Source: Cyclaneusma minus (Eukaryota > Ascomycota > Leotiomycetes > Marthamycetales > Marthamycetaceae). Taken from it: DNA of 64,000 bases. The notes beneath the pieces were generated by a model. It did not search any database. It saw only the letters and a program-made list of their open reading frames with translations, and was not told where the DNA came from. The translations under genes and the position numbers were made by a program. Location: positions 310,001 to 374,000 of the forward strand of contig JAKZHN010000023.1 of NCBI GenBank assembly GCA_037179335.1, in the 5' to 3' direction. Positions within the stretch are counted from its first letter, which is position 1, and the number at the start of each line of letters is the position of its first letter. Below are positions 35,151-47,722 of this stretch, one piece after another.

Positions 35151-38100
35151 CAAGGACGCAACGGGGTGTATTTATATTCAAAGCTTCCCTGTCTCAACCT
35201 CAAGTTACCTTAGGGCTCATTCCAGAGAGTCTTGATTTGCTGTTGTTGAACATGCCTGCTGTCGATGACAGGAGGTATATTGTGTAAAAGTCACTGGGGT
35301 TTCTTGTGACTCGAAGCCAGTATTTTCCGTCTGTCCATGTTTATGCAATACTAGAGAGGCTTTGTCTGCCAAGTTTCCGTATAAGACCGGGTAGCTGGTT
35401 GTGTCAGGGAAGCCAACCAAAGTCGTCGAGACCATCCTCGTTCTGAAGATTTATGAAGTTTGAAGTCAGGGATCAGACAGGACTATTTATACCTAAGCTC
35501 TACTTCCAGTAAGTATATGCAGTTTTTTGTCAGACCACTGTCAGAAGCATTTTTCTGCTGTCGCTAAAAAAGACTGCTGTCGCTAAAGAAGACTGGTGTC
35601 GATGGCCGATGGCATGAGGTAGCTTCCTTTGAATTAGAGGTCTGTTTGCCATTTCAAGTCAGTATTCTCCGTGTACGCGGTTTTCTTGAAAACACGAGGC
35701 TCTAGGGCTTGAAAATGGCATTGTCCGCAAGGTTCAAACAAGATCGACTAGCTGGCTGGCTGCTCACTCCAGTTGATGGTTGTATCATTGCCTTGAACTT
35801 ATGAAGTTTGGAGTGGGGGCCCGGCAGGACTATTTATACCTATGCGTAACCTCCCGTAACCATCTGAACTCGACTGTCAAATCAGCCTCGAAAACATGGT
35901 GCTGGTGTCATTGATCAAAACTGCTGTCGATACCAAGCTTCTGGCATCAAAGTCCTTAGTTTGTCCGTCACTCAACAAGCATCTCAAGATGTTCATGCAC
36001 CATTTCTTTGATGTTGCAGATACTCTGCATAAGCCACTCACACGGCTCTGATTGGCGTGGACATGTAGGAAAGCCAGCTCAAGTCATGAGGGGCTGAGTC
36101 AAATTCGGTCTAATCGTGGGAGTTCAAAGTCAAGGACCCAGCAGGTCTATTTATACCTGCAGCTTTCGAGTTCCGTGTGTCTACAAAGCAGTAACTTGGC
36201 TTTGAGACTACTGCTGGAGCGGTGGTCTGGTGTCGATAGACGAAACTGCTGTCGATAAACCTTTGTGGAAAGGTCCTCAATGAGTCTGTCATTGAAAGTC
36301 GGTCAGGGTTAGGCAACAGTTTCGGAATTTCGTTGGGACTCAAGACGCTGCAGACGAAGCTTCACTCCAGCCCCCATCCGGTGTTCCTATCAGGCTGTAA
36401 GAACTTGGTTTGAAAAGAAGGTGCCTAGATGGAGTATTTATACTTGCAGCTCCCACTAGGTACTACTCCAATGTTGGCCTCGAGACCATGGCCAAAATCT
36501 CATCCTGCTGTCTCTGGAGGAAACTGCTATCGATGCACGACACTGCTGCCGATACTTCTTATCTAAGAAATCGTGTATGTTCACGGTTTCTGGCTTGTAC
36601 CCAGCATTAGACGATCGTCTCACGTTCTCAGCATATCATCCAGAGTCAAGATGCTGCAGACAAGCTTTGTCCAGTAAGGTGTTTGTCTTGCTACTAAAGA
36701 ACTTAATCTGAAAAGATGGCACCATGAAGCAGTATTTATACCCAGGAAGTTGCAAGCACCGAGTCATGTGACTTACGCTTGAAGCTCGATGCAGAGGTGA
36801 GAGGCCACTGCTAACATGAAGCTTGTCTGCTGTCATGCCAGGCGCCTGTTACCGACAGCTTCTTGCATATGAGTCTTTAGTTTCTCTGTTGTCATTTGCA
36901 GGCTCGTGGCAAGCGTCAGATAACAATTTTGAAATTCAGAATGCCATTCGGGGTCAAGTGCTCCTAAGAAACAACATTGCTTGGCACTTCGCTTCGTTAA
37001 CCCAAGGCTGGCCCGTTCAGTCGGGAGTTGGGGAAGGGGTGAAAGAATTGGTCTGAAAATAGGATGCTTGGAGGAGTATTTATGCTTGGGATTCTGCGAG
37101 TCCTCCATAGGAGCAAGACGATGGAACCAGAAGGTAGTTAGATACTACTGGTACGATTCTCTGTTGTCGAGTAAGACATCTGCTACCGAAAGCTTCTTCT
37201 GTTGTTACCGCGCAGAAATTCTTCTCGGGTTTCTTCGGTTGGGCTTTCGAAAAGCATAAAAGTTCAGAAACCACGGGCAGCCTCCAGCTTGGAAACTCTG
37301 TATCCACCAACCTCTGTCCGGGCTTTGCGCAACCCTTCTTCAAGTCACATCTTTGCGTTCTTCTTAGCTGGATCTTTGGGAATTGTATCACAGCCACCGA
37401 TGGAGTGGAGGAGACTGCATCAAGACTAGAATAGTTTGGCAGAAGTATTTATACCCGAGCCCTAGAGGATAGTCTACATGGAGACTCAAGCTTTGTCAAG
37501 GCGCGTAGAGCTACCTTCTACTGTCAGCAACTCAATCTGCTGTTGTAGGGCATACCTGCTGTCGTCTGACACATTTGCTGTCATTGCCAACAGTTCCGAC
37601 GCAAGACACAGCAAAGCCTACCAACTTAATCAACCGCCTGTGATCTCCAACTTTGACATTCAGCACCAGTAACTGCTCCCTCCAAAGTTTCAAGCAAATC
37701 ATCTTCCAGGAACATCACGGCTGGTGTAGTTCCATAGGTAGAGGAAGTCGCCAGAGTGGGGGATATTGATTCGAAATCAGACTAGTCGGGCAGAAATATT
37801 TATACCCAAGAGACAGTTCTTGCAGTCACGTGATAAGTCATGCCTATTGAGCCTGCCCAGTCAAGCAGCAGTACTTAACTCTATTTGCTGACCACCCATG
37901 CAGCTTAGGTTTTCTGCTATATAGGCAATTTTTTCAGGTAGCTTCCAACTGAATTCTACCTAAGATCCCTTAACAAACCTAGCTGGAAGACTGCTATCGG
38001 CGGTGGTGTTTGCCGCTATACAAAGCATCTGTTGCCACTTCCCACAGTTCCTTTGTACAAATGAAACAACAGCTTGCATCTTAAATAACGACCCCGTCTA

Positions 38101-40048
38101 GTGTTTTCTTCTCTGAGACTGCGAAGGTTCAGAAAGGAAAGGTATTTATACCCACTCCCATGTCCCACTTCTCAAAGCCACGAGTCAGGTGATCGTGCCA
38201 ACTCAGAGCTCAGAGCTAGCTGAAAGACTACTGTCGACAGCAAGTTCTGTTGTCATCAACAACACTTGCTGTCAAAAATTTCCCTGATTTTCATTTCGAT
38301 ACCCACGAGTTCACGGATCGCGCGTAGGCATATTTCACATAGGGCATCATCCAAAGATCATCCATCAGCTTCCTTCGAAGCTTGAAACCGCCTACTTGCC
38401 ACGCACATCAATCTGTATTCCTGTAAGATCTTTTTTGATTCAGCAAAGATTTGCAAGAGGAGAAGATATTTATGTCCCAATGTTGCAACACCGACATGTC
38501 CAAGGTCAGGGTGGCCCGTGCGCCACTCCCTGATCATGACCACTATGGCTACCCCTGAGGGCCTCAGGCCACCCACGCTAGCCATGGGTATATCTACGCG
38601 ACCGCTGGGAGCTCTTCTATAGACAAGACTCAATCATGAATATACTCGTTACCTGCTAGCTTCTTTATTTACTCTTTAAGTGATCACTTCGTTCTACCCT
38701 CTTGATACCAACACCCAATCTCATTTCAGAAGTCAGGTGCCCGGTACAACTCAAGCACAACTGGAAATCTACTACCGACAGATGAATCTGCTGTCGTACC
38801 AACCACCTGCCGTTAACTATTTCTTGATAAAAGACAATGGAGGAGTTTGCAAGTGTGCAAACCGATCATGGCCTTTGACTGAGGAAGTTCAGCACCAGTC
38901 ACTACAGCCGACTTGCCTGGAAGCTTTGAGCAATCCGACTCGGGCATAGATCTATGCGAAGCTTGTTTTTGTTTTTGAAAAGGTAAAGGCTTGCAGGAGG
39001 AGATATTTATACTTTACTCCTCCCCCAACCCTCAGGACCTAGATGGTTCTACTCAAGCCTAACTGAAAGACTATTGTTAACAGCGAGTTCTACTGTCATT
39101 CAAAATGCCTGCTGTCAATAATTTCTGAATTCTTTATACACAGAAGAGGAAATTTACAAGTCTGCGGACAACCTACGATCTTCGACTCGCAGTTGAAGCC
39201 TAGGGCCAACGATCTGTCTACCATGGTCATACGTAGCATCCAGATTATACACTGGGCAGTATTTTTGGTGCGTTCTTTTTCTGATTCAGCAAAAGATTGC
39301 AGGAGAAGGGGATATTTATATCCTCTCCCATGTCCCGATTTTCAAAGCCAGGAATCAGGTGATCGATCCAACTAAAACCTAGCGGAAAGAACACTGTCGA
39401 TAGCAAGTTTTGCTGTTGTGCCAAATACCTGTTTTCAACTATTTCTTGATTATTTGTACGCAAAAGAAAAAGCCTACAAGTCTGCACTGCTGCAAACCGC
39501 ATATGGTCTAAATGATCTTCGATTCGAAGTTCAAGTCCTAGAAGCGATGACCTCTAAGGGCATACAATTATTCTCAGTGTACATGTCCCGAAGTTCTTTC
39601 ATATGTTGTTTCTGATTTGGCAAAGGCTTGCAAAGTGGAAGATATTTATACCTCACTCCCAAGTCCCAATTCTCAGACACAGTAAGGACTCTCTCTGCAT
39701 GTCAGAGTGAAACCTACCTGGAACAACCACTATCGGCAGCAAATCCTGCTTTCGTCGCAAAGCACCTGCTATCACCACCTTCTAATGTCTTGATTCTCTA
39801 CACGCAAACAGAGAAGCCTACGAGTTTTGCGAGCAGCCAATAGGCATCCCGTTTGGGAAAACCAGCACCAGTAGTAAACTGTAAACCACCAGCGCGCGAT
39901 CAATTACTAGGACACATCATCGTTGCGGTTGAAGAAGCCTGAGACATATTCGTGGAAGGCTTGCAAAGAGGGGACATATTTATATCCACTCCCATTTCTC
40001 AAAGCCAATAGTCAGGTAATCCAACTCAAACCTAAACCCAAAAACTAC

Positions 40049-40255
40049 TGTTGGGACAGCTAGGACGGTCGGAGCACGTGGGTGCCACGTGCCAGTCAGC
40101 GCTTAACACTGGCGCTAGCTAGCGCGGTCGGGAAGCGTCTCCAGACCCTTAAGGTCTGGCAGCGCGCCTCTCCCCTTCCCTCCTTAGACGAATACAACAC
40201 CTGTGAATGACACCCTTCTACGCGTAGAACCCCCGTACCCTTGTACGGACCGACA
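40049..40255. mobile_element. Solo LTR (207 bp) with 5-bp target duplication
   Basis: Starts TGTTGGGACAGC and ends GGACCGACA, with the direct repeat ACTAC on both sides (40044-40048, 40256-40260). TG..CA ends and a 5-bp duplication are those of an LTR-retrotransposon. The rest is GC-rich, not RIP-decayed, and has several short perfect stems (CCAGACC/GGTCTGG, CCGTAC/GTACGG). Removing it restores a normal unit, ..AACTAC-TGTCAGCAGCG.., so the insertion split one CTGTC site and moved it 207 bp from its TATA box at 39977. Confidence 0.88.
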
Positions 40256-41418
40256 ACTACTGTCAGCAGCGAGTCCTGCTATCCCGGGGAACCTCTGCTA
40301 TCAAATAGTGCGAACTGCTCATGGCGGTCGACTTGCATTCCAGGAATTATTCGCAGGGCAATCGACCTTCGAGGGCACATCAACCAGAGCATGCACTGCG
40401 ACGTCTTGGGTTGTTCTTTCTGACTCGGCAAAGCCTTGCAGGAGAAGGAGATATTTATATCCACTCCCACGTCCAAATTACTAGAGGCAGGGGTCAGGTG
40501 GTCCAAGTTGACTATTGAGCCCATGAAAGACTATTGTCGGCGGCTAGTAGTTCTGCCATCACAATGAACATTTGATGTCATCCACAACAGCTTCCTTGCT
40601 CGCCCATTTCGAACCCTACGAGTTTATGGACAGGCTGTGGCTTTCTACTTGCAATTCAAGTCCTACTCTTTGGGCGGTTGACCTCTGGTGGTAAATTATC
40701 CAGGGCGTCAGACTGACGGCGACAGATTTGTCTTCTTGCTTCGGCTAAAGCTTGTAACAGGGGGAGATATTTATACCTCACCCTCACCACCTAGAGCCGG
40801 GGCACAAGATGTCTACACCAGGCCTGTCTGAAACCATTGAAGCTAGTAGTGTTGGCCGCTAGTTCTGCTGTCATCAAAAGCGTCTACTGCCACTACTCGC
40901 AGTTTTCTGGCATTTTTATCTCAGTGCCTGCAAATTTGTGAACCGCTTATAACGGTCGACTTGCGATTCACGCCTTACACCTTAATTTTAAAGCAATTGA
41001 CCTTCGAAGGCGCGTCGTCCAAAACATGGTCGGTTGAGTTGCAATTTCTTTCTTTGATTCTGCGAAAGTTTGCAGGAGGGTGAGATATTTATACCTATCT
41101 ACTCTCACCCCTGAGAGGCAGTGGGGGCTCTGGATGTCAAAACTTAAGCATGGCTGGAACACTACTGTCGACAGCAAGTTCCACCATTATCCAAGACCCC
41201 TGCTGTCACAGGAAACATCTGCTGCCACAACCCAAAGCTTCCCTGCATCCCCCCTCCAAACAAGATACCTACGCGCTCATTAACCATCTTCGACCTTCGA
41301 CTCGCACTTCAAGTCCTAGAATCAACAACTTCCAAGCATGCATTGTCCAGAGCGCAAGTGTCAAGCCATTTTTTGCCTTTCATATTCTGATTCGAAAAAG
41401 TCTTGCAGAAGAGCAAGA

Positions 41419-41535
41419 TATTTATACCTACTCCCACCATACCTCTCATAGACAGGAGTCAGGTGATCCAACTCAAGCCTCACTAAATTGCTACTGCCGA
41501 CAGTAAGCCCTGCTATCATCCACAACATCTGCTGT
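41419..41535 (-). promoter_or_regulatory. Exemplar class II promoter
   Basis: Read on the minus strand: GACAGCAGATG, GATAGCAGGG and the CTGTCGGCAG-like site, cores 19 bp apart, then about 60 bp with TCACCTGACTCCTG, then GGTATAAATATCTTG. The TCACCTGA/CACGTGA element between motif cluster and TATA recurs in many units of this block. Confidence 0.6.
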
Positions 41536-43099
41536 CAAAATTTCTTGATTCTTTCCACGCAATATAGAAGCTCATTTCTTACTTATTCATGAACCGCCCG
41601 TAACCTCCAATCTGGAAAGTCAACGCAGTACCGGTCATCGCTAGCTTCCCTGAACCCTCCACGTGTTGAGAACATTTTTGATTCAGCAAAGGCTTGCGCG
41701 AAGGGAGATATTTATATCCCACCACACCTCTTAGAAACAGTGAGGACTCACGTGATTCAACCCAAGCCTGCCTAGAAGACTATTTACTGTCGACAGCGAA
41801 TTCTACTATTATACGACACTTCTGCTGCCGTTACCAAGGGCTTCTCTACACGCAACAGAAAAACTATGAGTTTGTAAACAGTCAGTGATCTCCGACCCGG
41901 AAGTTTAGTAGTGCACCACCAGTCATCGCCAGCTTCCCGCGAAGCTTCGAGCAATCCTCTTTCCAAACACGCCCTCTGTCTTTTAATAGTCAGCTGCTAT
42001 CCTGAGAAATTGTAAGTGAAAAACTCTGGCCTAGGCCATCATTATTGCCACCTCCGCGACCTCATTCTAATTCAGCAAAGTCTCGCAACAAAGGGAGATA
42101 GATATTTATATCTCACTCTCACGTCCCACTTTTTAGAAACATTGAGGACTCACGTGACTCAACTCAAACCTACCTTACCTGGAAGATTACTTACTATCGA
42201 CAACGCATTCTGCTGCCACACAAAAGCCCTACTGCCATTCCCAAGTGTCTTTTTGCATGAAATACACAGGCTAGAGCCAGCGAGTTCGTGAACCGCTTGT
42301 ACTAACCTCTGACCTGGAAATTCAGTACCTAGTGCAGTACCAGTCAGCACCAGCTTCCCGCAAAGCTTCGAGCAATCCTCTTTCCAGACACGTCCGCCGT
42401 CTATTGATGTTGAATATTCTTTCTCGTTATGATCCGGTGAAGTCATGCAAGAGAGCAAGATATTTATACCTTCACTCCCACTTTTAAGATCCAGGAGTCA
42501 CGTGATTGCTCCAGCTCCAGCCTCACCGAGTTGCTGCTGTTGACAGCAAGTCCTGCTGCCATCAACACAACATCTGCCGTCAACGGTCCTTCGATTCTCT
42601 GCATCACACAGAAAAGCTTCAGCCTACGCGTTTGTACAGTTTACAACCTCCGACTTAGAATTCCAGCCCTCGAAGCTTCGAAACAGCGACCTCCCACGCA
42701 CAACATCACCACGGCTGTTCTTCTACCAAAGACTTGTTCGACAAAGGCATGCCAAAGAGTGAGATATTTATACCTCACTCGCACTCCCCAAATCCAGGAG
42801 CCAGGTGATTGATCCAGCTCCAGCCTCGCTGAGTTGCTGGTGTCGAGAGCACGTTTTGCTGTCATACAAAAAGCCTGATGTCAAAAATATCTCGACTCTA
42901 TGCATGAGACAGAATGAGTTTGCGAACTGTCTATAACCTCCGACTTGGAAGTTCAGCCCTACCTATGTGGAAGCGTGACAGCGTCGAGCAATCCAACTTC
43001 CACTCCCAACAAAGCACAACATCGTTGCGGTTCTCCAACCTCAAAAGACTTGTTCGGCGAAGGCTAGCAAAAGAGCGAGATATTTATATCCACTCGCCC

Positions 43100-43221
43100 A
43101 TTTCTTTCCGCCTCTATGTTCCTGGCGGTCCAGACTCCCGGAGAAGCGTCCTAGAGACCCACCTTCACCCATCTGATATCCACTCTGGGATTTAGCCAGG
43201 AACAGAGAGGCGGAAAGAAAT
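43100..43221. repeat. Inverted repeat closing the main array
   Basis: Arms 43100-43126 and 43195-43221 (27 bp, one mismatch, starting ATTTCTTTCCGCCTCT) enclose 68 bp. The arms would form a strong hairpin. It begins 10 bp beyond the last TATA box (43081) and occupies the place where other units have their CTGTC sites. It may be a fold-back element or the array's boundary. Confidence 0.75.
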
Positions 43222-46200
43222 GGAGTACGGGGCCGGCCGAAGGTTTCTCCACTGCGGCACTTGTGTGTGGATTCTAGAATCGTGGAGTTTCGAGAACCGT
43301 GGACACTTCGAATTTCACGATGTGCCTCGAAATGGGGTAGCGTAGCGTGAGAAGTGGAGGGCGGTTATCGACGGTTCACCACTCGAGGGATGTTCGCCAG
43401 AGTCATTGCGAGATGGATCTGGTTTGACGAAGAGCTGAGGCATTTTTGCTTTCAGGTGAGGGTGGGTTGCTATTTTCCTGGTGAAGCAACCTTCATGACC
43501 TGGTAGGCTGGTTGGTTGCCCAGGTGTAACCGTCCTACATACACGTACATGTAGTAAAAACGGACGATGTTCTCCGCCAGGCAAAAATGTAACGGTGTTT
43601 ACCTGATGGCGACAGTGGTGTCCATGGATCTCCATCCAACGACGGTAACACGAGGCTCGGTTAAGGAAACCATCGAGTAATTATCGAGTAACAAAAACCA
43701 CCAAACCTGTTTTGACATCACGGCTGAAAGCTTTCGTGAAAGCTGCCTCGACCAATAGCTCCAGCACGCAAGCCTTATGAAGGATTTCGTCGTCCCATGA
43801 CTGCAGATGCTAGCTGCAGCTTCCCACGGCTGCAAATGCACAGTGAGCTGCAGTCCGCAGCTATGTGGGAATGCTGGGACGGGCTTCAAGATCTCGATCT
43901 TCGACGATACGTGGAGGGAAACTTACGAGACTTCTCGAACCCACGTGTAGCATTCTCATTTCTCACAGGGCCAGAAGACGAAACGACTTACATGGTCGGA
44001 AACTCCTAACTTTGAAGCTATTTCGGGCCGTTGACATCTTCATATGCACTCCCTGCAAATCCCCTTGAATAGCTTTTGTCAACACCAGAGCATCTCGTAC
44101 CATGGTATCAGAACACGGCGTGAATGGCGTCAGAACGCGCTACAATGAGTAGATGAGACGAGGGTTAGGTAATGGAATTCCCATGGAGTAGTTTGAGCCG
44201 CTGCCGTGCCCGTGATCAACATCAATAATGCAACGAAACGCACCAGCAAACCCGAAGGCTGAAGCGTCCCACGAAAACTCCATCAGTGGGTTGCAAAAGG
44301 AAGGGTTGGGGTCCGGAACGACTGAAAAGTAGTGAAAGCCTCAAGCAGAGCAAAATAAACGGTCGTCCCGTGGAGATGTCGATCTGAAAATGCTGCGGAG
44401 GCTTGAATCTGAACCCGTGAAACCGTGGTGGTTATGTGGTGTGGTACTCTAGATCCCCGCGTTTTGTTAGTATCAATGCAGGATCGACGCTGCTGAGCCG
44501 CCGCCGAAGTCGGTGCACGGCTTCTTGGTTTGGGAGATCACAAGGCGTGCTCTAACGGTGTTTTTGTCGATAGCTTTTCCAGACCGCACAGGTGCGTGGT
44601 GTGAAAGCTGACCGCCGGGAAATATTGCTGATGGACTGATGGAAGACTTTTATAGCATGATCCGATATAGCTCACGCGGTGTAGAGAATTGGCGAGCGGT
44701 GAGAAACGTGCAATTCCAAAGCTTTCTGGATTTCAACGTCAGGATGGGAAGAATCCAGGTTTTTTCTTCCGGAACGTTGAAGTCCTTCGAAATGAAATTC
44801 AACTTCGGCGAGACACCAGAGAAGGTACTTTTTCCATGGAGTCGCACCGAAATTTTCTTTTGTCGAATTTTGATGCAAATTCTGCGTGCACATGCCCGGC
44901 TAGAATTGACATCGTGGACCTTGACTCACTTCCATTCGGCGCTTTGAACATCAAACAGGTCCCCTGGAAATCTTTCATGGACTGGCTGCACGGAGGATCG
45001 TGAGTTTTTTTAGCTGATGGGATCCACTCGGCAAATTCAACAGCAGCCGCAAGAGGAAAGTTTGGGGACACGTGGGTTGCGAACTGGGCTGAAAGCACGC
45101 TTGAAGGACGGATGCACTTGCGAGTGCCGCGGCGCCCTATCCTAAAAGTCCATGAACTCATCGACATTGGGTTTTTGTCCTTGATGAAGGTGTGGAAGTT
45201 ATCTTGATTCGTCCGGAATGGTGTGAACTATGATGAAGTCATGTCAGTGCCTGGCCAGAAAGACTATTGCTTGCTGGCCTCTATGTTCTTGAAAACGCTG
45301 CCCTGGCAGATCTTGCTTTGTTGCATAATTCCATACGGTACCTGACATGTTGCAAGACGTTTCGAGATATTGCAGTAGGCTGAAAGGGGCTGCTTGTGGC
45401 TTCAATGCGTCGAGATTTGATGTCGCTCCAAATAGAAAAGCGCACCAGACGATGTTGATTGAAGGCGGAAGCGGCTGCGGCACTATTACGTTTAGCCTGA
45501 CCACTCCAGTGCTCTTTTTTTCTCTGTTGGTCCGTGCGCTCGCCCTGCTGACTTGGGATCTCCCTTGCCGCGCTGCTTGCAGGACCAGTCACGCCTCCAA
45601 GCCTCGACTCTAGGCGCGCTCCAACGCCTGCCATCCCTCGTTTGCACCACCGCAGCACACCGTCCGTCCCACCAGCCTTTTCTGTGCTTCGCCTGCCTCC
45701 ATGACACATCGTCCACGGGCCGGTCTTGGATCGAGCCGGACTGGTAAATTTGGCTGATCACCGCATGATGTGTGCCCCGCAGCCGGCGAGCCCTGTACCA
45801 GCTCGGCCTTAGCCTAAGAAGGGTCATCTTGCTACTGTTGCTAGTTGAAGCAGTGGCTCGATCAAATTTGGAAACAAAGTATTAATGGCGCAAGATAGGA
45901 CCAAGTGACGAGAGAATGGAATCGGTGAGTGTAAAGTATAAAGCCGATGGAAGGCGTGGGGACAAAGTAAACGCGATCGTCTTGCTGTTTGCTTTCAACT
46001 TGGTTGAAGAACTTTTCATCTTGTCATACCTCATTGAATCTTCCATCATCAAAGTCCAAAGTCCAGAGTCCAGACCCCTTTCTCTCTGTCCTCTTGTTTC
46101 CGTCGACTTCAAATTCCTCAAGTCCCTCGACGATCAGATTAACCTACATAGAAAGCGAGCACTCGAGTCGTTCTTACACGATCAAGATCTTTCTAGAACG

Positions 46201-46283
46201 GACCTTCCTCCGGAGATCCTGAATTGGCGCCCAGAGCCCTCGGCCGCTTCCTTCCTCGTCATACGGTCATACTACAACACAAA
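43222..46283. other. Gene-poor region between array and arrestin gene
   Basis: About 3 kb. Several open stretches of 70-140 codons exist on both strands (for example 44639-44947 plus, 45281-45709 minus). None has a domain, a plausible intron structure or repeat relation, so no gene is called. The last 200 bp are the pyrimidine-rich leader of the arrestin gene. Confidence 0.45.
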
Positions 46284-47722
46284 ATGCCACACCGGGTTGC
46301 TACCTTCTTCCGCCAACATTCCTCCCACTTCAATGATCTGCCCAAGTCCAAAGACTCTGCAAAGAACTCTCGCAGCCCGTCGGCCACTCGAACATCCAGA
46401 AACTCCATTGATTTGACTGAAGGAGACATGGCTGAACACCACAAGCGCCTCTCGCTGAGCAGTCTGAGCCTCTCGTCCAAGACTCACAAGAATGTCCCTC
46501 CACACCAACCCGCTACCCTCGATGTCGTCTTCGAGTCTCCGCCCCTGCTCTTCCTGGGACCGGCTACGTCGAGCACTGGCGCATTGATGTCTGGCCAATT
46601 CCAAGTCGACGTCAAGGAACAGTCTCTTACCCTTGAGTCTTTGGAGATCAAGTTGACATGCGAGGTCTCAAGGAAGAAGCCTTTCCATGCCCACTGCGCC
46701 GACTGCTCTCATCAGTCTACCGAGTTAATGACCTGGAACTTCCTCGATGGCCCTGTCACTCTCCCAAAAGGTTTGTGAATGCGCCACCGAAACTCTTCCA
46801 TTAAATTGACTGACTCTTGTGTCTCACAGGTCTTCACCAATATCCTTTCAGCTACCTCTTCAAAGGCCACCTCCCTGCCACATCGCATGGCCCCGTCGCA
46901 ACCATCGACTACATCCTCAAGGGCACCTTGAAACCCAAGCCTGCGGAGGGTTCAAAGCCCGTAAACCCCATCAAGTACATAAAACCCCTCGACGTCAAGC
47001 GCGCCATCCCCCCCAACGATCTCCCCCGCCACTCCATCCGTATCTTCCCTCCCACCACCCTCGTCTCCAACGTCGAACTCCCCTCCGTCATCCACCCCAT
47101 CGGCGAATTCAAGTGCGAAGTCCGCATGGATGGCGTCGTAGGCCGAAACGGCGACACCCAAACCCAAACCCAATGGAGGCTCAAGCGCATAAACTGGAAG
47201 ATCGAAGAGACGCAGAAAACAATCTCACCAGCCTGTGCCAAGCACTCCGCCAAATTGGGTGCCGACGCTAAAAAGGGCATCGAACACGTCGATGTCCGCA
47301 CTATCGCCCACGATGAGATGAAGACCGGCTGGAAGAGCAACTACATGGACGCAGACGGCTGCATTGAGCTTGAATTCCCTTTTGCTATTCGGCCTGAGGC
47401 AAGACCTGTCTGCGATATGAAGTCGGAGGATGGCACTGAGGTCTCGCATAGTCTTATTGTGGAGATGATCATTTCTGAAGAGTTTGCGCCGTTGGGAAAG
47501 CCGAAGAACACGACTGCTACGGGCTCTGCTAGGGTCTTGAGGATGCACTTTGGTGTTACTGTGACTGAGAGAAGGGGCTTGGGTATTTCTTGGGACGAGG
47601 AACAGCCTCCGTTGTACGAGAATGTCCCAGATAGCCCTCCAGGTTACACGACGACTACAAACGATGCCTATCATGGCCCACCCCTTCCCGACTACGAGGA
47701 GCTGGACAACATGAACCACTAG
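46284..47722 (+). CDS. Alpha-arrestin of the LDB19/ART1 type
   Basis: Ubiquitin-ligase adaptor that would bring an Rsp5-type ligase to plasma-membrane transporters. Exons 46284-46770 and 46830-47722, 459 residues; the 59-nt intron starts GTTTGT and ends TCACAG. The start is the ATG of MPHRVATFFRQHSSHF. A Ser-rich N-terminus precedes the arrestin N fold (LDVVFESPPLLFLGP, LESLEIKLTCEV), joined at LPKGLHQYPFSYLFKGHLPAT and followed by the C fold. The tail carries two clear PPxY motifs, PPLYE and PPGY, plus a PPLPDYEE variant; these are the expected WW-domain docking sites. Length and motif order fit fungal LDB19-domain proteins. Which transporters it controls cannot be told. Confidence 0.87.

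Larger units (their letters stand above)
35165..43090 (-). repeat. Class II array, main block: 24 TATAAATA units on the minus strand
   Basis: The most regular block. TATA boxes (first plus-strand base of TATTTATA) lie at 35169, 35484, 35831, 36148, 36435, 36733, 37076, 37446, 37797, 38143, 38467, 39004, 39313, 39643, 39977, 40452, 40768, 41086, 41419, 41709, 42103, 42461, 42765 and 43081; spacing is mostly 290-370 bp. On the minus strand each reads GGTATAAATATCT, and in the right-hand half this is followed by TGCAAGCCTTTGC and GAATCAG at about +10 to +35. Upstream, 60-130 bp away, are two or three CTGTC-core sites whose cores are 19-20 bp apart (41490-41535, 39722-39770, 35546-35590). Bodies are about 130-200 bp, vary strongly and share no frame. 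A degenerate extra unit may lie near 38665. I infer tandem short transcription units. Confidence 0.8.

Noticed and set aside
35165..43090. CRISPR-like array
   Set aside because: The units are long (about 320 bp), diverged, contain promoter elements, and the genome is eukaryotic.
45281..45827. Overlapping minus-strand frames of 111-142 codons
   Set aside because: Arg/Trp/Gly-rich composition typical of antisense or random GC-rich frames; no recognisable motif.
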